DNA of 64,000 nt. Origin: Uliginosibacterium gangwonense DSM 18521. Its GTDB lineage: Bacteria > Pseudomonadota > Gammaproteobacteria > Burkholderiales > Rhodocyclaceae. The position numbers and the translations under genes were made by a program. The stretch is from positions 186,001 to 250,000 of the forward strand of contig NZ_KB892863.1 in NCBI RefSeq assembly GCF_000373965.1, given 5' to 3'. This document shows positions 33,729 through 43,142 of this stretch, in pieces; position 1 is the first letter of the stretch, and the number at the start of each line of letters is the position of its first letter. The notes under the pieces were generated by a model. That model did not search any database. It worked only from the letters and a program-made list of their open reading frames with translations, and was not told the origin of the DNA.

Positions 33729-35720
33729 TTAACTCGCAGTGTCTGCCGCGAGTTGGGCAGATGCATCTTTGGGCGTTTTGCGTCGAGCCATCCGGTAGCG
33801 GCGGTCACTGGCCGCAATGGCTCCGCCAGCTGCCATCAGGAGGCAACCGAACCAAATCCAGCAGACAAATGGTTTGCTGTAGATGCGCAGTATCCATGCC
33901 GAATTATCGAGTTCATCGCCCATCGAAACATATAGATCCATAATGCCATTAGTATGGATGGCGGCCTCTGTCATGGGTGTGCCTGTGGTGCGATAAACGC
34001 GCTTTTCCGGTTGCAGTGTAGCGATCTCGCTTGCGTGGCGAGTGATCTTGATGGTCGCACGCGTCGAGTCGAAGTTCGGCCCCGCGTAGTCTTCGATGTT
34101 CGTCATGGTGAAATCGTAACCTGCCAGATGAGCCGTGTCGCTAATGCGCATCTGCACATCGATGTTGGATTCCAGACCACGTACCAGGGTCACCCCCAGT
34201 ATGAAAACGGCAATTCCCATATGTGCCAGCCACATGCCCCACCAGCCACGCGGAATACCAAGCAGGCGGTCGAACCATTTACCGCGTTGGGTATCTTTCA
34301 CACGTTGTCGTAACTGCTGGACGCTGACCACTATGACCCAGGCGGCGAGGCCGAGGCCAACTGTCATTTTCCAGCCGGGCACTCCAGCCATCCATGCAAG
34401 TGCTGCGGCAAGTACAACGGTGATGAGCAGTAGCGCCCGTAGATTGGGCAGCAGGGTAGAGAGTTTATGGCCTTTCCAGTGCAGGAGGGGGCCAATGACC
34501 ATGAAGAAGATCACGGGCGCCATGAGGGGGAGGAACACCGCCTCAAAGTAAGGTGGGCCGACAGAAATTTTTCCTATGCCCAGCGCATCGACCAGTAATG
34601 GGTAGAGTGTGCCGAGTAGTACCGATGCGGCGGCGCTCAGCAGTAGAACGTTGTTGAGCAGCAACGCTGTTTCGCGCGATACGTTCTGGAATCGTCCTCC
34701 GCTGGACAGGCTGGGGGCACGCCAGGCGAAGAGTACGAGTGAGGTACCGATGACGAGAATCAATAGGGCCAGGATGAAGAGACCACGACGCGGATCGGCG
34801 GCAAAGGCATGAACCGATGTGAGTACGCCAGATCGGACGATGAAGGTGCCTAGCAGCGACAGCGAAAATGCGCCGATGGCCATCAGCACGGTCCAGCTGC
34901 GGAACGCGCCGCGTTTCTCGGTGACGGCCAGTGAATGGAGTAGCGCAGTGCCCACCAGCCAAGGCATGAAAGAAGCATTTTCAACCGGGTCCCAAAACCA
35001 CCAGCCTCCCCAGCCCAGTTCGTAATAAGCCCAGCGTGAGCCAATCGCAATGCCCAATGTCAGGAAGATCCATGCGGCGGCGGTCCAGGGGCGGGTCCAC
35101 CGTGCCCAGGCTGCATCAAGTTGGCCACTCAGCAGCGCGGCGATGGCAAAGGCAAAGGCGACCGAGAAGCCGACATAGCCCATGTAGAGCAGCGGCGGGT
35201 GGATGATCATGCCTGGGTCTTGTAGCAGGGGATTGAGATCCCCGCCTTCCAAGGCAGCCGGAAAGAGGCGCTGGAAGGGATTGGAGGCAATCAGCAGGAA
35301 GGCGAAGAAGCCAGTGCTCACGCATCCCATGACGCCCAGTACGCGTGCCACGAATACTTCAGGTAGCGCCCGTGAAAACTGTGCCACGGCAGCGGTCCAC
35401 AATGAAAGGATGAGCCCCCAGAGCAACAGCGAGCCTTCGTGGCTGCCCCATACGGCGGTGATGCGGTAGGCTAGCGGCGTCTGCGTGCTGGTGTGGCTGG
35501 CGACATAGAGCACTGAAAAGTCTTTCAGGATGAATGCAATCGTCAACACCAGAAAAGCGAGCCCGACGAACAGAAATTGAGCAAAGGCGGCAGGGCGTGC
35601 CACGTTCATCATGGTTGTGTTGTTGTGCCATGCACCAAGCAGCGGTAGTACGGCTTGTGCGAGTGAAATGCACAAAGCGAGGACCAGCGCAAAGTGCCCG
35701 AGTTCTGGAATCATTGTCAT
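33729..35720 (-). CDS. ccmF: Cytochrome c haem lyase subunit CcmF
   Basis: A 663-residue polytopic membrane protein. The tryptophan-rich WWD domain (WGGWWFWDPVENAS, about residues 235-250) and flanking His residues that bind haem are intact. The length fits CcmF/NrfE. It transfers haem to apocytochromes at the periplasmic face. It sits between the porin gene and ccmH rather than in a full ccmABCDEFGH operon. That suggests a private lyase for the neighbouring multihaem cytochromes, comparable in logic to NrfEFG. Confidence 0.94.
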   Translation of the reverse strand: MTMIPELGHFALVLALCISLAQAVLPLLGAWHNNTTMMNVARPAAFAQFLFVGLAFLVLTIAFILKDFSVLYVASHTSTQTPLAYRITAVWGSHEGSLLLWGLILSLWTAAVAQFSRALPEVFVARVLGVMGCVSTGFFAFLLIASNPFQRLFPAALEGGDLNPLLQDPGMIIHPPLLYMGYVGFSVAFAFAIAALLSGQLDAAWARWTRPWTAAAWIFLTLGIAIGSRWAYYELGWGGWWFWDPVENASFMPWLVGTALLHSLAVTEKRGAFRSWTVLMAIGAFSLSLLGTFIVRSGVLTSVHAFAADPRRGLFILALLILVIGTSLVLFAWRAPSLSSGGRFQNVSRETALLLNNVLLLSAAASVLLGTLYPLLVDALGIGKISVGPPYFEAVFLPLMAPVIFFMVIGPLLHWKGHKLSTLLPNLRALLLITVVLAAALAWMAGVPGWKMTVGLGLAAWVIVVSVQQLRQRVKDTQRGKWFDRLLGIPRGWWGMWLAHMGIAVFILGVTLVRGLESNIDVQMRISDTAHLAGYDFTMTNIEDYAGPNFDSTRATIKITRHASEIATLQPEKRVYRTTGTPMTEAAIHTNGIMDLYVSMGDELDNSAWILRIYSKPFVCWIWFGCLLMAAGGAIAASDRRYRMARRKTPKDASAQLAADTAS

Positions 35721-35795
35721 ATCACCGTATGCGTAGGCGCGATGCCCATGTTGAAGCTTTGTTGCTGCATGAAATCGTTTTGTTGCATGTTGTTT

Positions 35796-38261
35796 TTAGA
35801 AATCTAGACGGTATCCTGCCGAGATGTAATAGCGCGTAGTGTCTTCACTTTGGGTCGGGCCATTTGTCTTGGTATCCTCCAGGGCACTATCGAGTTCAAA
35901 ACTCTGACCATCGGTGCGACGGTAGGTCACACGCATACCAGGGGTGATCCGCCGTAGCCGGGTTTGGAACACGTCGAGCTGGCGGTAGTAACGCAGAGAT
36001 GGCTCAAGCACCCATTTTTCCCAATACACGCCTAGATTGCTCAGCGACAGGCTGTAGCCTTTATAGTCCCGGCTGCGCAGGACTCCTACATTGAAGGCGG
36101 TGATATCCTGTCGCTTGTAGAGGTTGCTGCCAATCACCTGGAAATTGATGTTGTAGACGTCTCCAGTGGCAGTTGTTGCAGGGAGATCTGCGGTGGCGGG
36201 TAGGGCGCCGACGCGGGAGTCGCGTAGATCAACGCCAACCTGCCAGTGATCGGTCAACTGGCGTGTCACACCAGCAAAAGCCATTTCGGCGACCGCAGTG
36301 TGGTCACGCGCCTGGGCCTTGATGTCATTGATGGTCGTGGTTTTCTTGAGTTCGTCGATTGTGGCGATCGTTGAGCCAATCAGCGCGTTTGAACTCTGCA
36401 ATGCCGGAGTCATCCGTCGATCAAGCAGCACGTTCCAGGTGTTGGCTCCAGAAGTGTAGCTGCCTTGGAGCATGAAGATATTGACTGCCTTGTAATACAT
36501 GTCGTAGTCAACAAGGCTGTAGGCCGAGCCGGATTCCGAGAAGAAACGCACTTCACTGCCTGCAGCACGGCGATCGGTAATGCCGTCAATGCGTTGGGTG
36601 ATGAAATAGGTGCTACCGCTCCAATGGTCGTCAAAGGTGCCTGCATCCAGACTGGTACCCGCGAAGGTACGTGTGCTTTTGACATAATCGTCATGCGGTG
36701 AGCCGAGTATGATGTTTGCCTTCCACTTCTGTGCAAACTGGTAGCCAGTATTCAGGCCATCCATTCGACCCAGTACGCCGCCGCCTGGGCTGGATTGGCG
36801 CCCAATTCGCGCATTGATCTGGGTGGGGGCGTTTTTCATGTCATAGTAAGCTGCCGTCAGACGGTTCCGGTTGTGCCCGTCGGTCAGAAAGTCCCGCGTA
36901 TAGGAATCCCGAAATACCAAACGGTTATCTGTGGTTTCGCTACGCCAGCGTGCGTTCAGGTCTACATTGCTGACCAGAGCGGATTGGTCGGTGCCGCTGA
37001 AGCTAGCCTTGTCGATTGTTGTGGCATTGACTACACGGGTTTCTGACTGTGTGGAACCCCGGTAGTAGTATTGCGACACGCTCCCCCCAGCCGTGAAGGG
37101 GATCGGAGACAGGCGCTGGTTACTGCCGCGTGCGCGGTTGGTGCTTGCGCTGGCTGTGCTGGTGCCTAGGCTATCCAGGCGTTTTCGCACCTCATTGGCG
37201 TAAATTCCACTCGGGTAGAGCTTGATGTAGAGTTCGTATTCAGCCCGGGCCTTGTTGTATTCGCCATTGTTCTCACGTGCGCGACCGACCAGGGATTGCG
37301 CCGCCTCGGAACTAGAAGAAGGGGGGAGTTGCAGCAACTGGTTGAGTGTCTGGATAGCGTTTGTATAGTCCTTGGCGTTGATAGCGCTGCGTGCGCTTGC
37401 CAAAAGCATTGCCGACTGCTTTTCGATTTCGTCCGGGCTGAGTTGGGCTGGCGTGGGCGACGCAATTTCTGGAGGAACCGCTAAGGGTGACAAAGGCGCA
37501 GTGGGCAGACTAGGAGATGTTTCCCCTTGCTTACTCTGGGGGATGACGGCAGCCACGGTTGTTTGGCTATCACCTATTTTTTCAATGCGTGCCTGCGGGA
37601 AGGCTCGGGTGAGCATGGGCAGAAATTTCTGTGCATCGGTCTGCGTGTCAAAATAACCTAGACTCAGGCGGTATAGTGTTGCTCCCTTGTCTGTGAGGCG
37701 TTCGTTGAAGAGTGTGAAATCGTCTGCCGCAGAGGGCAAGGGGCTGTTCTGCTCAATTGGCTTGTCGGATTGTTCAAGTACGATAGCATAGCGAACCGGT
37801 GTAGTTTCGTCCCTGGTAATAGGTTTGGTGGTGCCTGCTTCGATTGGCAGTCGCAGGGTGATGCTGCGGTTATCGTTGCCAGGCCCCATCTTGAAACTGA
37901 CCGGACGTGCGAATTGGAACTGGATAAGTTTGACCAGCGATCTGGCCTGACCCGCGCCAAAAATGATATTTGCATCAGGAATCACTCCTTGGCCGTCGAC
38001 TCTGCGAGCCTCACTGCCAATGTCCCGGATATCGCTTGCATCTCCGACGACCTGTACTTCAAGCTTGATCAGCTCGCCGCTGCTGGCTGGGGAATGGCGC
38101 ATATATTGGATGGCGGTATTGAAACTCAAGGTGATGACCGCCGTGTCGCCTTGTTGCGAGAGCTTGACGTTATCGAGCAATTGCGCAAATGCATCAGGAG
38201 CAAGAGCGGACAGGAAAAACGCCGTCAGGAAGATAGTTGATCGGTGTGTCAGCTTACTCAT
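35796..38261 (-). CDS. Porin-like outer-membrane protein with TPR region
   Basis: An 821-residue mosaic. A signal peptide is cleaved near PDAFA-Q at residue 26. Residues 27-150 are beta-rich and AMIN-like. A SPOR-like stretch at about 195-245 (YRLSLGYFDTQTDAQKFLP) is followed by a Pro-rich linker. TPR units lie at about 285-365, where the text reads like a TPR/YbgF fold. From about 385 to the end there are alternating beta-strands, ending YRLDF with the terminal Phe typical of outer-membrane barrels. It lies between the multihaem cytochrome and ccmF genes, so it is the likely outer-membrane sleeve or docking protein of an electron conduit. That function is inferred. Confidence 0.75.
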   Translation of the reverse strand: MSKLTHRSTIFLTAFFLSALAPDAFAQLLDNVKLSQQGDTAVITLSFNTAIQYMRHSPASSGELIKLEVQVVGDASDIRDIGSEARRVDGQGVIPDANIIFGAGQARSLVKLIQFQFARPVSFKMGPGNDNRSITLRLPIEAGTTKPITRDETTPVRYAIVLEQSDKPIEQNSPLPSAADDFTLFNERLTDKGATLYRLSLGYFDTQTDAQKFLPMLTRAFPQARIEKIGDSQTTVAAVIPQSKQGETSPSLPTAPLSPLAVPPEIASPTPAQLSPDEIEKQSAMLLASARSAINAKDYTNAIQTLNQLLQLPPSSSSEAAQSLVGRARENNGEYNKARAEYELYIKLYPSGIYANEVRKRLDSLGTSTASASTNRARGSNQRLSPIPFTAGGSVSQYYYRGSTQSETRVVNATTIDKASFSGTDQSALVSNVDLNARWRSETTDNRLVFRDSYTRDFLTDGHNRNRLTAAYYDMKNAPTQINARIGRQSSPGGGVLGRMDGLNTGYQFAQKWKANIILGSPHDDYVKSTRTFAGTSLDAGTFDDHWSGSTYFITQRIDGITDRRAAGSEVRFFSESGSAYSLVDYDMYYKAVNIFMLQGSYTSGANTWNVLLDRRMTPALQSSNALIGSTIATIDELKKTTTINDIKAQARDHTAVAEMAFAGVTRQLTDHWQVGVDLRDSRVGALPATADLPATTATGDVYNINFQVIGSNLYKRQDITAFNVGVLRSRDYKGYSLSLSNLGVYWEKWVLEPSLRYYRQLDVFQTRLRRITPGMRVTYRRTDGQSFELDSALEDTKTNGPTQSEDTTRYYISAGYRLDF

Positions 38262-38340
38262 GCGTCAATATTCCTTTTCCGCGCCGCAGTTGCGGCGCCT
38301 GGGTCAGATAACGATCGTTTACAACAACGTGAAAGTAGGG

Positions 38341-40227
38341 CTAGAAACCACCATCGGTGGCGTGGTGGTGGCCGCTGCGTGACTGCTTGATGGTGGTCAG
38401 CGACGAATTGGTATAGATGTGGCACGCGCCACTGCAATCGCGCAATTCGGCTACGGTGTAGAGCACAGTCGGAGAGGCGACTTTCTTGTGCTCGCCTGCC
38501 TTAAAGTTACCCGCATGACAACCCGCGCAGTCCGGTTTGTAAGCGGCATATTTCCAGGGAATGACTTCGTTGTTGCTGGTGTGGCAACTTGAGCACGTTA
38601 GCCCGCTGCCATGCGCTTTGTAGTAGGGTGAGCTGTGGGTATAGGAGCTTGTTGGCGTCCAGGCTGTTGTGCGGTGGCAGCTATCGCAAGAACGGGTCGT
38701 GACAAAGTGGCCTGAAGGTTTGCCGGTGGCTGTGGTGCCGTTGTGGCAGGTGGCACACGTTCCAGGCGTGACATTGGCATGGCTAAAGGAGGCGGGAATC
38801 CAGGCCGTTGTGCGATGGCAGGTGTCGCAACTCGCCGTGGTTGGTAGGTGGTTGACAGGTTTTCCTTTAGCCGTGGTGCCATTGTGGCAAGTGGCACATG
38901 TGCCTGGAGTCACGCCGGTATGACTGAAAGTCGCAGGTATCCAGCCAGTCGTTCGGTGGCAGCTATCGCAGCTGGCGGTGGTTGGCAGGTGGTTGGCGGG
39001 TTTGCCTGTCGCAGTTGTTCCGTTATGGCAGGTTGCACAGGTTCCTGGCGTGACACCGGTATGGCTAAATGTAGCAGGCGTCCAGCCGGTTGTGCGGTGG
39101 CAGCTATCGCAACTCGCCGTGGTTGGTAGGTGGTTGCTGGGTTTCCCCTTGGCCGTGGTTCCGTTATGGCAGGTTGCGCAGGTTCCGGGAGCCACGCCGG
39201 TATGGCTGAAGGTTGCAGGTATCCAGCCCGTTGTGCGATGGCAGCTATCGCAGCTTGCGGTGGTTGCCAGGTGATTGGCAGGTTTTCCTTTGGCTGTGGT
39301 GCCATTGTGGCAAGTAGCACATGTGCCTGGAGTCACGCCGGTATGGCTGAAGGTTGCAGGCGTCCAGCCGGTTGTGCGATGGCAGGTGTCGCAACTGGCT
39401 GTGGTCGGTAGGTGGTTGCTGGGTTTCCCCTTGGCCGTAGTGCCGTTGTGGCAGGTCGCGCAGGTTCCTGGAGCAACACCGGTATGGCTGAAAGTGGCAG
39501 GTATCCAGCCGGTTGTGCGATGGCAAGTGTCGCAGCTGGCGTTCGTTGCCAAGTGATTGGCGGACTTCCCTTTGGCTGTGGTGCCGTTGTGGCAAGTGGC
39601 ACATGTGCCTGGAGTCACACCAGTATGACTGAAAGTCGCAGGTATCCAGCCAGTCGTGCGGTGGCAGCTATCGCAGCTTGCAGTCGTTGCCAAGTGGTTG
39701 GCAGGTTTCCCTTTAGCCGTGGTGCCGTTGTGGCAGGTTGCGCAGCTGCCAGCCGCCACGCCTGCATGGTTGAACATGGCAGGCGTCCAGCCGGTTGTGC
39801 GGTGGCAGGTGTCGCAACCTGCTGTGGTCTGTATATGAGTGCTGGGCTTACCGGAAGCGGTGCTGCCATTATGGCAGGTGGCACAGCTGAAACTCAGTCC
39901 TGTATGCGTAAAACGGGCGCCGTTCCATGTTGATGAATTATGACATTGGCTACATTCCTGCGAGGTAGGGATGTGGTTGGCAGGCTTGTGTGTGGTTGCG
40001 GTTCGGCTAGTCTGGCTATGACAGGTGGTGCAATTTCGAGGGGTGCCACGGAAAATTCCATTGGAATGGCACGTCTCACAACGGGCCGTTGCATGCGCAC
40101 CAGTGAGGGGGAAACCTGTCCGCACGTGGTCCGCAGGCTTGGTAATCTGAGCGTGCGCCAGACATGCAGCAGCCAGCAGTAGCGCGGCGATAAAAACGCG
40201 GTAGATTGTTCCAAGCCTGAGTATCAT
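38341..40227 (-). CDS. Giant multihaem c-type cytochrome built from a 47-residue di-haem repeat
   Basis: A 628-residue exported protein (signal peptide ending CLAHA) with 23 CXXCH sites and one terminal CX3CH (CSGACH). Nine near-identical 47-residue units each hold CATCHNGTTAKGKP and CDxCHRTTGWxPATFSHTG, giving two haems plus extra His ligands per unit. Divergent haem sites cap both ends. Such repetition suggests an extended haem wire on or beyond the outer membrane. The ATG at 40227 gives a clean signal peptide; an upstream ATG at 40293 would add 22 residues. The gene precedes the porin gene by 79 bases. The function, extracellular electron transfer, is inferred from architecture. Confidence 0.88.
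   Translation of the reverse strand: MILRLGTIYRVFIAALLLAAACLAHAQITKPADHVRTGFPLTGAHATARCETCHSNGIFRGTPRNCTTCHSQTSRTATTHKPANHIPTSQECSQCHNSSTWNGARFTHTGLSFSCATCHNGSTASGKPSTHIQTTAGCDTCHRTTGWTPAMFNHAGVAAGSCATCHNGTTAKGKPANHLATTASCDSCHRTTGWIPATFSHTGVTPGTCATCHNGTTAKGKSANHLATNASCDTCHRTTGWIPATFSHTGVAPGTCATCHNGTTAKGKPSNHLPTTASCDTCHRTTGWTPATFSHTGVTPGTCATCHNGTTAKGKPANHLATTASCDSCHRTTGWIPATFSHTGVAPGTCATCHNGTTAKGKPSNHLPTTASCDSCHRTTGWTPATFSHTGVTPGTCATCHNGTTATGKPANHLPTTASCDSCHRTTGWIPATFSHTGVTPGTCATCHNGTTAKGKPVNHLPTTASCDTCHRTTAWIPASFSHANVTPGTCATCHNGTTATGKPSGHFVTTRSCDSCHRTTAWTPTSSYTHSSPYYKAHGSGLTCSSCHTSNNEVIPWKYAAYKPDCAGCHAGNFKAGEHKKVASPTVLYTVAELRDCSGACHIYTNSSLTTIKQSRSGHHHATDGGF
38617..39885 (-). repeat. Tandem array of nine 141-bp coding repeats
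   Basis: Nine consecutive 141-bp units encode the 47-residue di-haem modules of the multihaem cytochrome. The central units are nearly identical in DNA as well as protein, pointing to recent expansion or homogenisation. Unit number may vary between strains and may be collapsed in short-read assemblies. Confidence 0.85.
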
Positions 40228-40504
40228 CAAGCGCGCTCTCTGAAGAAGCGTGGGCCATTTTCGGGGTATAGAACTACCCTCTTCGAGGCGCATCGCTCAT
40301 TGTTGGGATAATTAACTTTATTTTCTTTACTTTATTTAACTCTAAAAGCTTGATTTTTACACGTCAATCAGGCCGATGCTGAAGCCGACGAGTGGTACTT
40401 GAGTGAGTACAACAATGGAATATAAAGGCCAGCCTGGAAACGGAATATCTCTTGTAAAACCTAGAGATTCCGTTTGTCGAAGCGGAGCGCCTACCGTTTG
40501 TCTG
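40228..40504 (-). promoter_or_regulatory. AT-rich promoter/leader of the repeat cytochrome
   Basis: This 277-base gap between the two multihaem genes contains no gene. A sigma70-like promoter TTGACG-N17-TAGAGT lies at 40339-40367 on the minus strand, with a start near 40332 and an A/T-rich leader to the ATG. The repeat cytochrome and porin could thus be transcribed separately from the upstream pair. Confidence 0.5.
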
Positions 40505-42247
40505 CTAACGGGAGCGAACTTCACGGAAGGTACTCGTCAGGTGGCATTGCTCACAACGTGGCCCGAATTTTCCTTCGTGCACGTCATCCATACGGTGACA
40601 GCTGATGCAGTTCATGGATACATTGAATTGCTTTTCTATGCGAACGGTATGACATGACTCACATGTGGTGCGCGCGTGGGCACCGTCAAGCTTGAAGTGG
40701 GTCCTGGCGTTATGGTCGAAGTCCCAGCTTCTCCAGTCCCGACTGTTGTGGCAGGTTTCGCAGCGCGGCCCCAGGCGTCTCTTGTGTACGTCCTGTTTGT
40801 CGTGGCAGCCCACGCAGTCGCGCGCTACATCTTTATAAGCCTGGGTTTTGTGGCATTGTGCGCATTCGACCTTGCTGTGTTGGCCAATTAAAGGGAAGTG
40901 CGTGCGATTATGATCAAATGCAGTTGATTTCCATTCTCGTTCATTATGACATTGCCCACATGCTGTACCCAGGGTGCCACGGTGACGATCATCTTTAAGG
41001 TGGCAGCTTACGCAATTCTGGTTCAGTTTGTCCTTGAATAGGTTACCTTGGTGGCAACTGTCACATTTTGTGTTGGCGTGTTTGCCCTGCAGTGCCCAAT
41101 GGCCATCACGGGCATGATCGAAGTGCCATGCCTTCCAGCTCTTTTCCGTGTGGCAGCTCTTGCAGTCCTCTCCGAAACGGGTCTTGTGACGATCATCTTT
41201 TTTGTGACAGGTGATACATTCGGAAGGCGTTTCGCGGAAGCGTTGATCCTTGTGACAGGCGCCACATTCCACGTCGCCATGCTTGCCCAGCAGGGGGAAA
41301 CGCGTTTTGCTGTGATCGAAGCGTGTTTCCTTCCAACTCCGCTCTATGTGGCAGTTTGCGCAGTTGGGCCCGAGCGAGCCCTTGTGTTTGTCGTCGTTGC
41401 GATGGCAACTGATGCAGGTTGCTTGTAGTTTGTCCTTATAGAGGAAACCCGTATGGCAAGACTCACACTTGGCAGTTTGATGCTTTCCTTTCAGGGCAAA
41501 ATGCGCATCCTGTTCGTGATTGAAGGTGATCGTCTTCCAGTTCTTTTCAACGTGGCAGCTCCTGCAGTTTTCGCCAAAGTGGGTCTTGTGATGATCGTCT
41601 ACGCGATGGCAGGCAATGCAGGTCTTGGGCGTTCCCTTATAGCGGCCATCGGTATGGCAGGATTTGCAGCTTGTAGAGATATGCGCACCTAGTAGTGGGA
41701 AATCGGTTTTGCTGTGATCGAATTTTGCTTCTTTCCAATTCGATTCGTTGTGGCAATCTGCACAGCCTTGCCCCAGGCCACCTTTGTGTACATCGTTGTC
41801 ACGGTGACATGCCACGCAGGTGGAAGGTGCCTCACGATACTTACGACCGGGTTTGTGACAGGCTGCACATTCTTTCTTCAGGTGGGCGCCGCGAAGCATA
41901 AAATTGCTCTGACTGTGGTCAAATTTCTTTTCGTCCAGCACCACAATACGAGCCTCGCGTCCAGCGTGATCGGTATGACAAGCAGCACAGCGCTGAGGTT
42001 TCAATCTGCCGTGGAAACCTCGTTTGGTGTCAAGGTCTCGTCTGATTTCCTTGTGGCAATCTTTGCAACGTTCGTCCTGCCCGGCTTTGTTGAAGCGGAC
42101 GTGACAATTTTTGCAGTCGCTCTCCAGCTTGGCATGGCTGGAGGTAAGTTTGCCGGGCATGATGACCGTTTCGACACTTTGCCCGTGGGCCAGGGAAGCC
42201 ACTAAGCAAAGCGTCAACACATAGAGGAGCTTGAGCAATGTCTTCAT
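40505..42247 (-). CDS. Multihaem c-type cytochrome with seven tri-haem modules (24 CXXCH)
   Basis: A 580-residue periplasmic protein: signal peptide ending SLAHG, three N-terminal CXXCH, then seven repeats of 67 residues each containing three CXXCH. Each unit reads approximately FDH...F.L.GKH...C-x2-CH...C-x2-CHR.DD.HK...C-x2-CH.E..WK. That is 24 haem sites with abundant extra His, resembling concatenated cytochrome c7/c3-type domains. It lies one base after the b-type membrane protein gene, hence translational coupling. It is the likely periplasmic carrier between the inner-membrane cytochrome and the outer-membrane complex. Confidence 0.88.
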   Translation of the reverse strand: MKTLLKLLYVLTLCLVASLAHGQSVETVIMPGKLTSSHAKLESDCKNCHVRFNKAGQDERCKDCHKEIRRDLDTKRGFHGRLKPQRCAACHTDHAGREARIVVLDEKKFDHSQSNFMLRGAHLKKECAACHKPGRKYREAPSTCVACHRDNDVHKGGLGQGCADCHNESNWKEAKFDHSKTDFPLLGAHISTSCKSCHTDGRYKGTPKTCIACHRVDDHHKTHFGENCRSCHVEKNWKTITFNHEQDAHFALKGKHQTAKCESCHTGFLYKDKLQATCISCHRNDDKHKGSLGPNCANCHIERSWKETRFDHSKTRFPLLGKHGDVECGACHKDQRFRETPSECITCHKKDDRHKTRFGEDCKSCHTEKSWKAWHFDHARDGHWALQGKHANTKCDSCHQGNLFKDKLNQNCVSCHLKDDRHRGTLGTACGQCHNEREWKSTAFDHNRTHFPLIGQHSKVECAQCHKTQAYKDVARDCVGCHDKQDVHKRRLGPRCETCHNSRDWRSWDFDHNARTHFKLDGAHARTTCESCHTVRIEKQFNVSMNCISCHRMDDVHEGKFGPRCEQCHLTSTFREVRSR

Positions 42248-42248
42248 T

Positions 42249-43142
42249 TCAGTACATGTGCACGGCCAAAACGTGTACGACAGCGCTGGCGGCCAGAAGG
42301 TAGAGAAAGGGCACGTGGACGATGTGCCACAAGGCAAACAGACGTTCAAATGCGGTGAATTGCGCTACACTGATGAGCGCATCCAGATGCAGGCGGAGTA
42401 CATTCTTAGCCCGATCCTGACGACGGGATAGCTTATCTGTATCCCATTGACGTACAGTGGCGTGTTGCGACAGCTTCTTTAGGATGACTCGTGTGCATTG
42501 TCGGCGTAGCCACCATGTGCGCGGTTGCAAGGTCAAAAAGCGCATGCATCGTCTCCAGGGCGACTGCAGAGGCAGCTGCAAGGTGGCTTCGAATGCCATC
42601 AGGCGCGTCTTCACCTCTGGAGCATAGTCAAGCACAGACTGGACTTCCGATGAGGCAAGTCCGGCGCGTTCACGAATGTTTTGTAGCGTTTCCCGCTGCC
42701 CGGTGAGGGTGTTATGGATGCGCACATAAATGAACCGCCCTACAAAACCACTGGCGGCTACGAGCAGCATGCTGGCCAGCGCGATCGTGGCATTCAGGGT
42801 ACGCAGGTGATAAGTTGAATGCGTAAGAATCAGGAGTGGCCCAGAAATCCCAAGGAGAACATGGATGCGTAGCCATTGCCGCATGGCTCCCCAAGTGCGC
42901 ATCACGCGTAAATTTTTGCGCAACGGGTACGCCAGCAGACTGAGCATCATCAAAGCGCCGCTCAGGCCAAGATAGTAACCAATGTCGTCACCCGGAGAAA
43001 ACAGGTTGCTGCGACCGATAACAAAGGTTAGGCCGACAAGTGTGCCAACGCCGCACAGCAAGACCCAGGTGCGGGTGGTATTGCGTCGGGGGAGGCGTAG
43101 ACTGGACGCTCCCGGTGGAGTAGGAATTAATCTCTCTGTCAT
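42249..43142 (-). CDS. Di-haem b-type inner-membrane cytochrome, ferric-reductase/NOX-like
   Basis: A 297-residue membrane protein with about five helices (26-44, 53-75, 90-112, 115-139, 270-297) and a soluble loop at 145-255. Two helices each carry a His-x13-His pair: His94/His108 and His276/His290. This is the bis-histidine, two-haem arrangement of cytochrome b and of ferric-reductase/NADPH-oxidase cores. It lacks their FAD/NAD domain, but a flavoprotein is encoded divergently 143 bases away. It would pass electrons between a cytoplasmic donor or quinol and periplasmic multihaem cytochromes. The role is inferred. Confidence 0.72.
   Translation of the reverse strand: MTERLIPTPPGASSLRLPRRNTTRTWVLLCGVGTLVGLTFVIGRSNLFSPGDDIGYYLGLSGALMMLSLLAYPLRKNLRVMRTWGAMRQWLRIHVLLGISGPLLILTHSTYHLRTLNATIALASMLLVAASGFVGRFIYVRIHNTLTGQRETLQNIRERAGLASSEVQSVLDYAPEVKTRLMAFEATLQLPLQSPWRRCMRFLTLQPRTWWLRRQCTRVILKKLSQHATVRQWDTDKLSRRQDRAKNVLRLHLDALISVAQFTAFERLFALWHIVHVPFLYLLAASAVVHVLAVHMY

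Noticed and set aside
38617-39885. Regular repeats that could suggest a CRISPR array
   Set aside because: The 141-bp units are coding, in frame, without spacers, and encode CXXCH modules.
39412-39933. Long plus-strand frames opposite the multihaem cytochrome genes
   Set aside because: They mirror the repeat structure of the coding strand and consist of repetitive Val/Ala/Gly peptides without independent signals.
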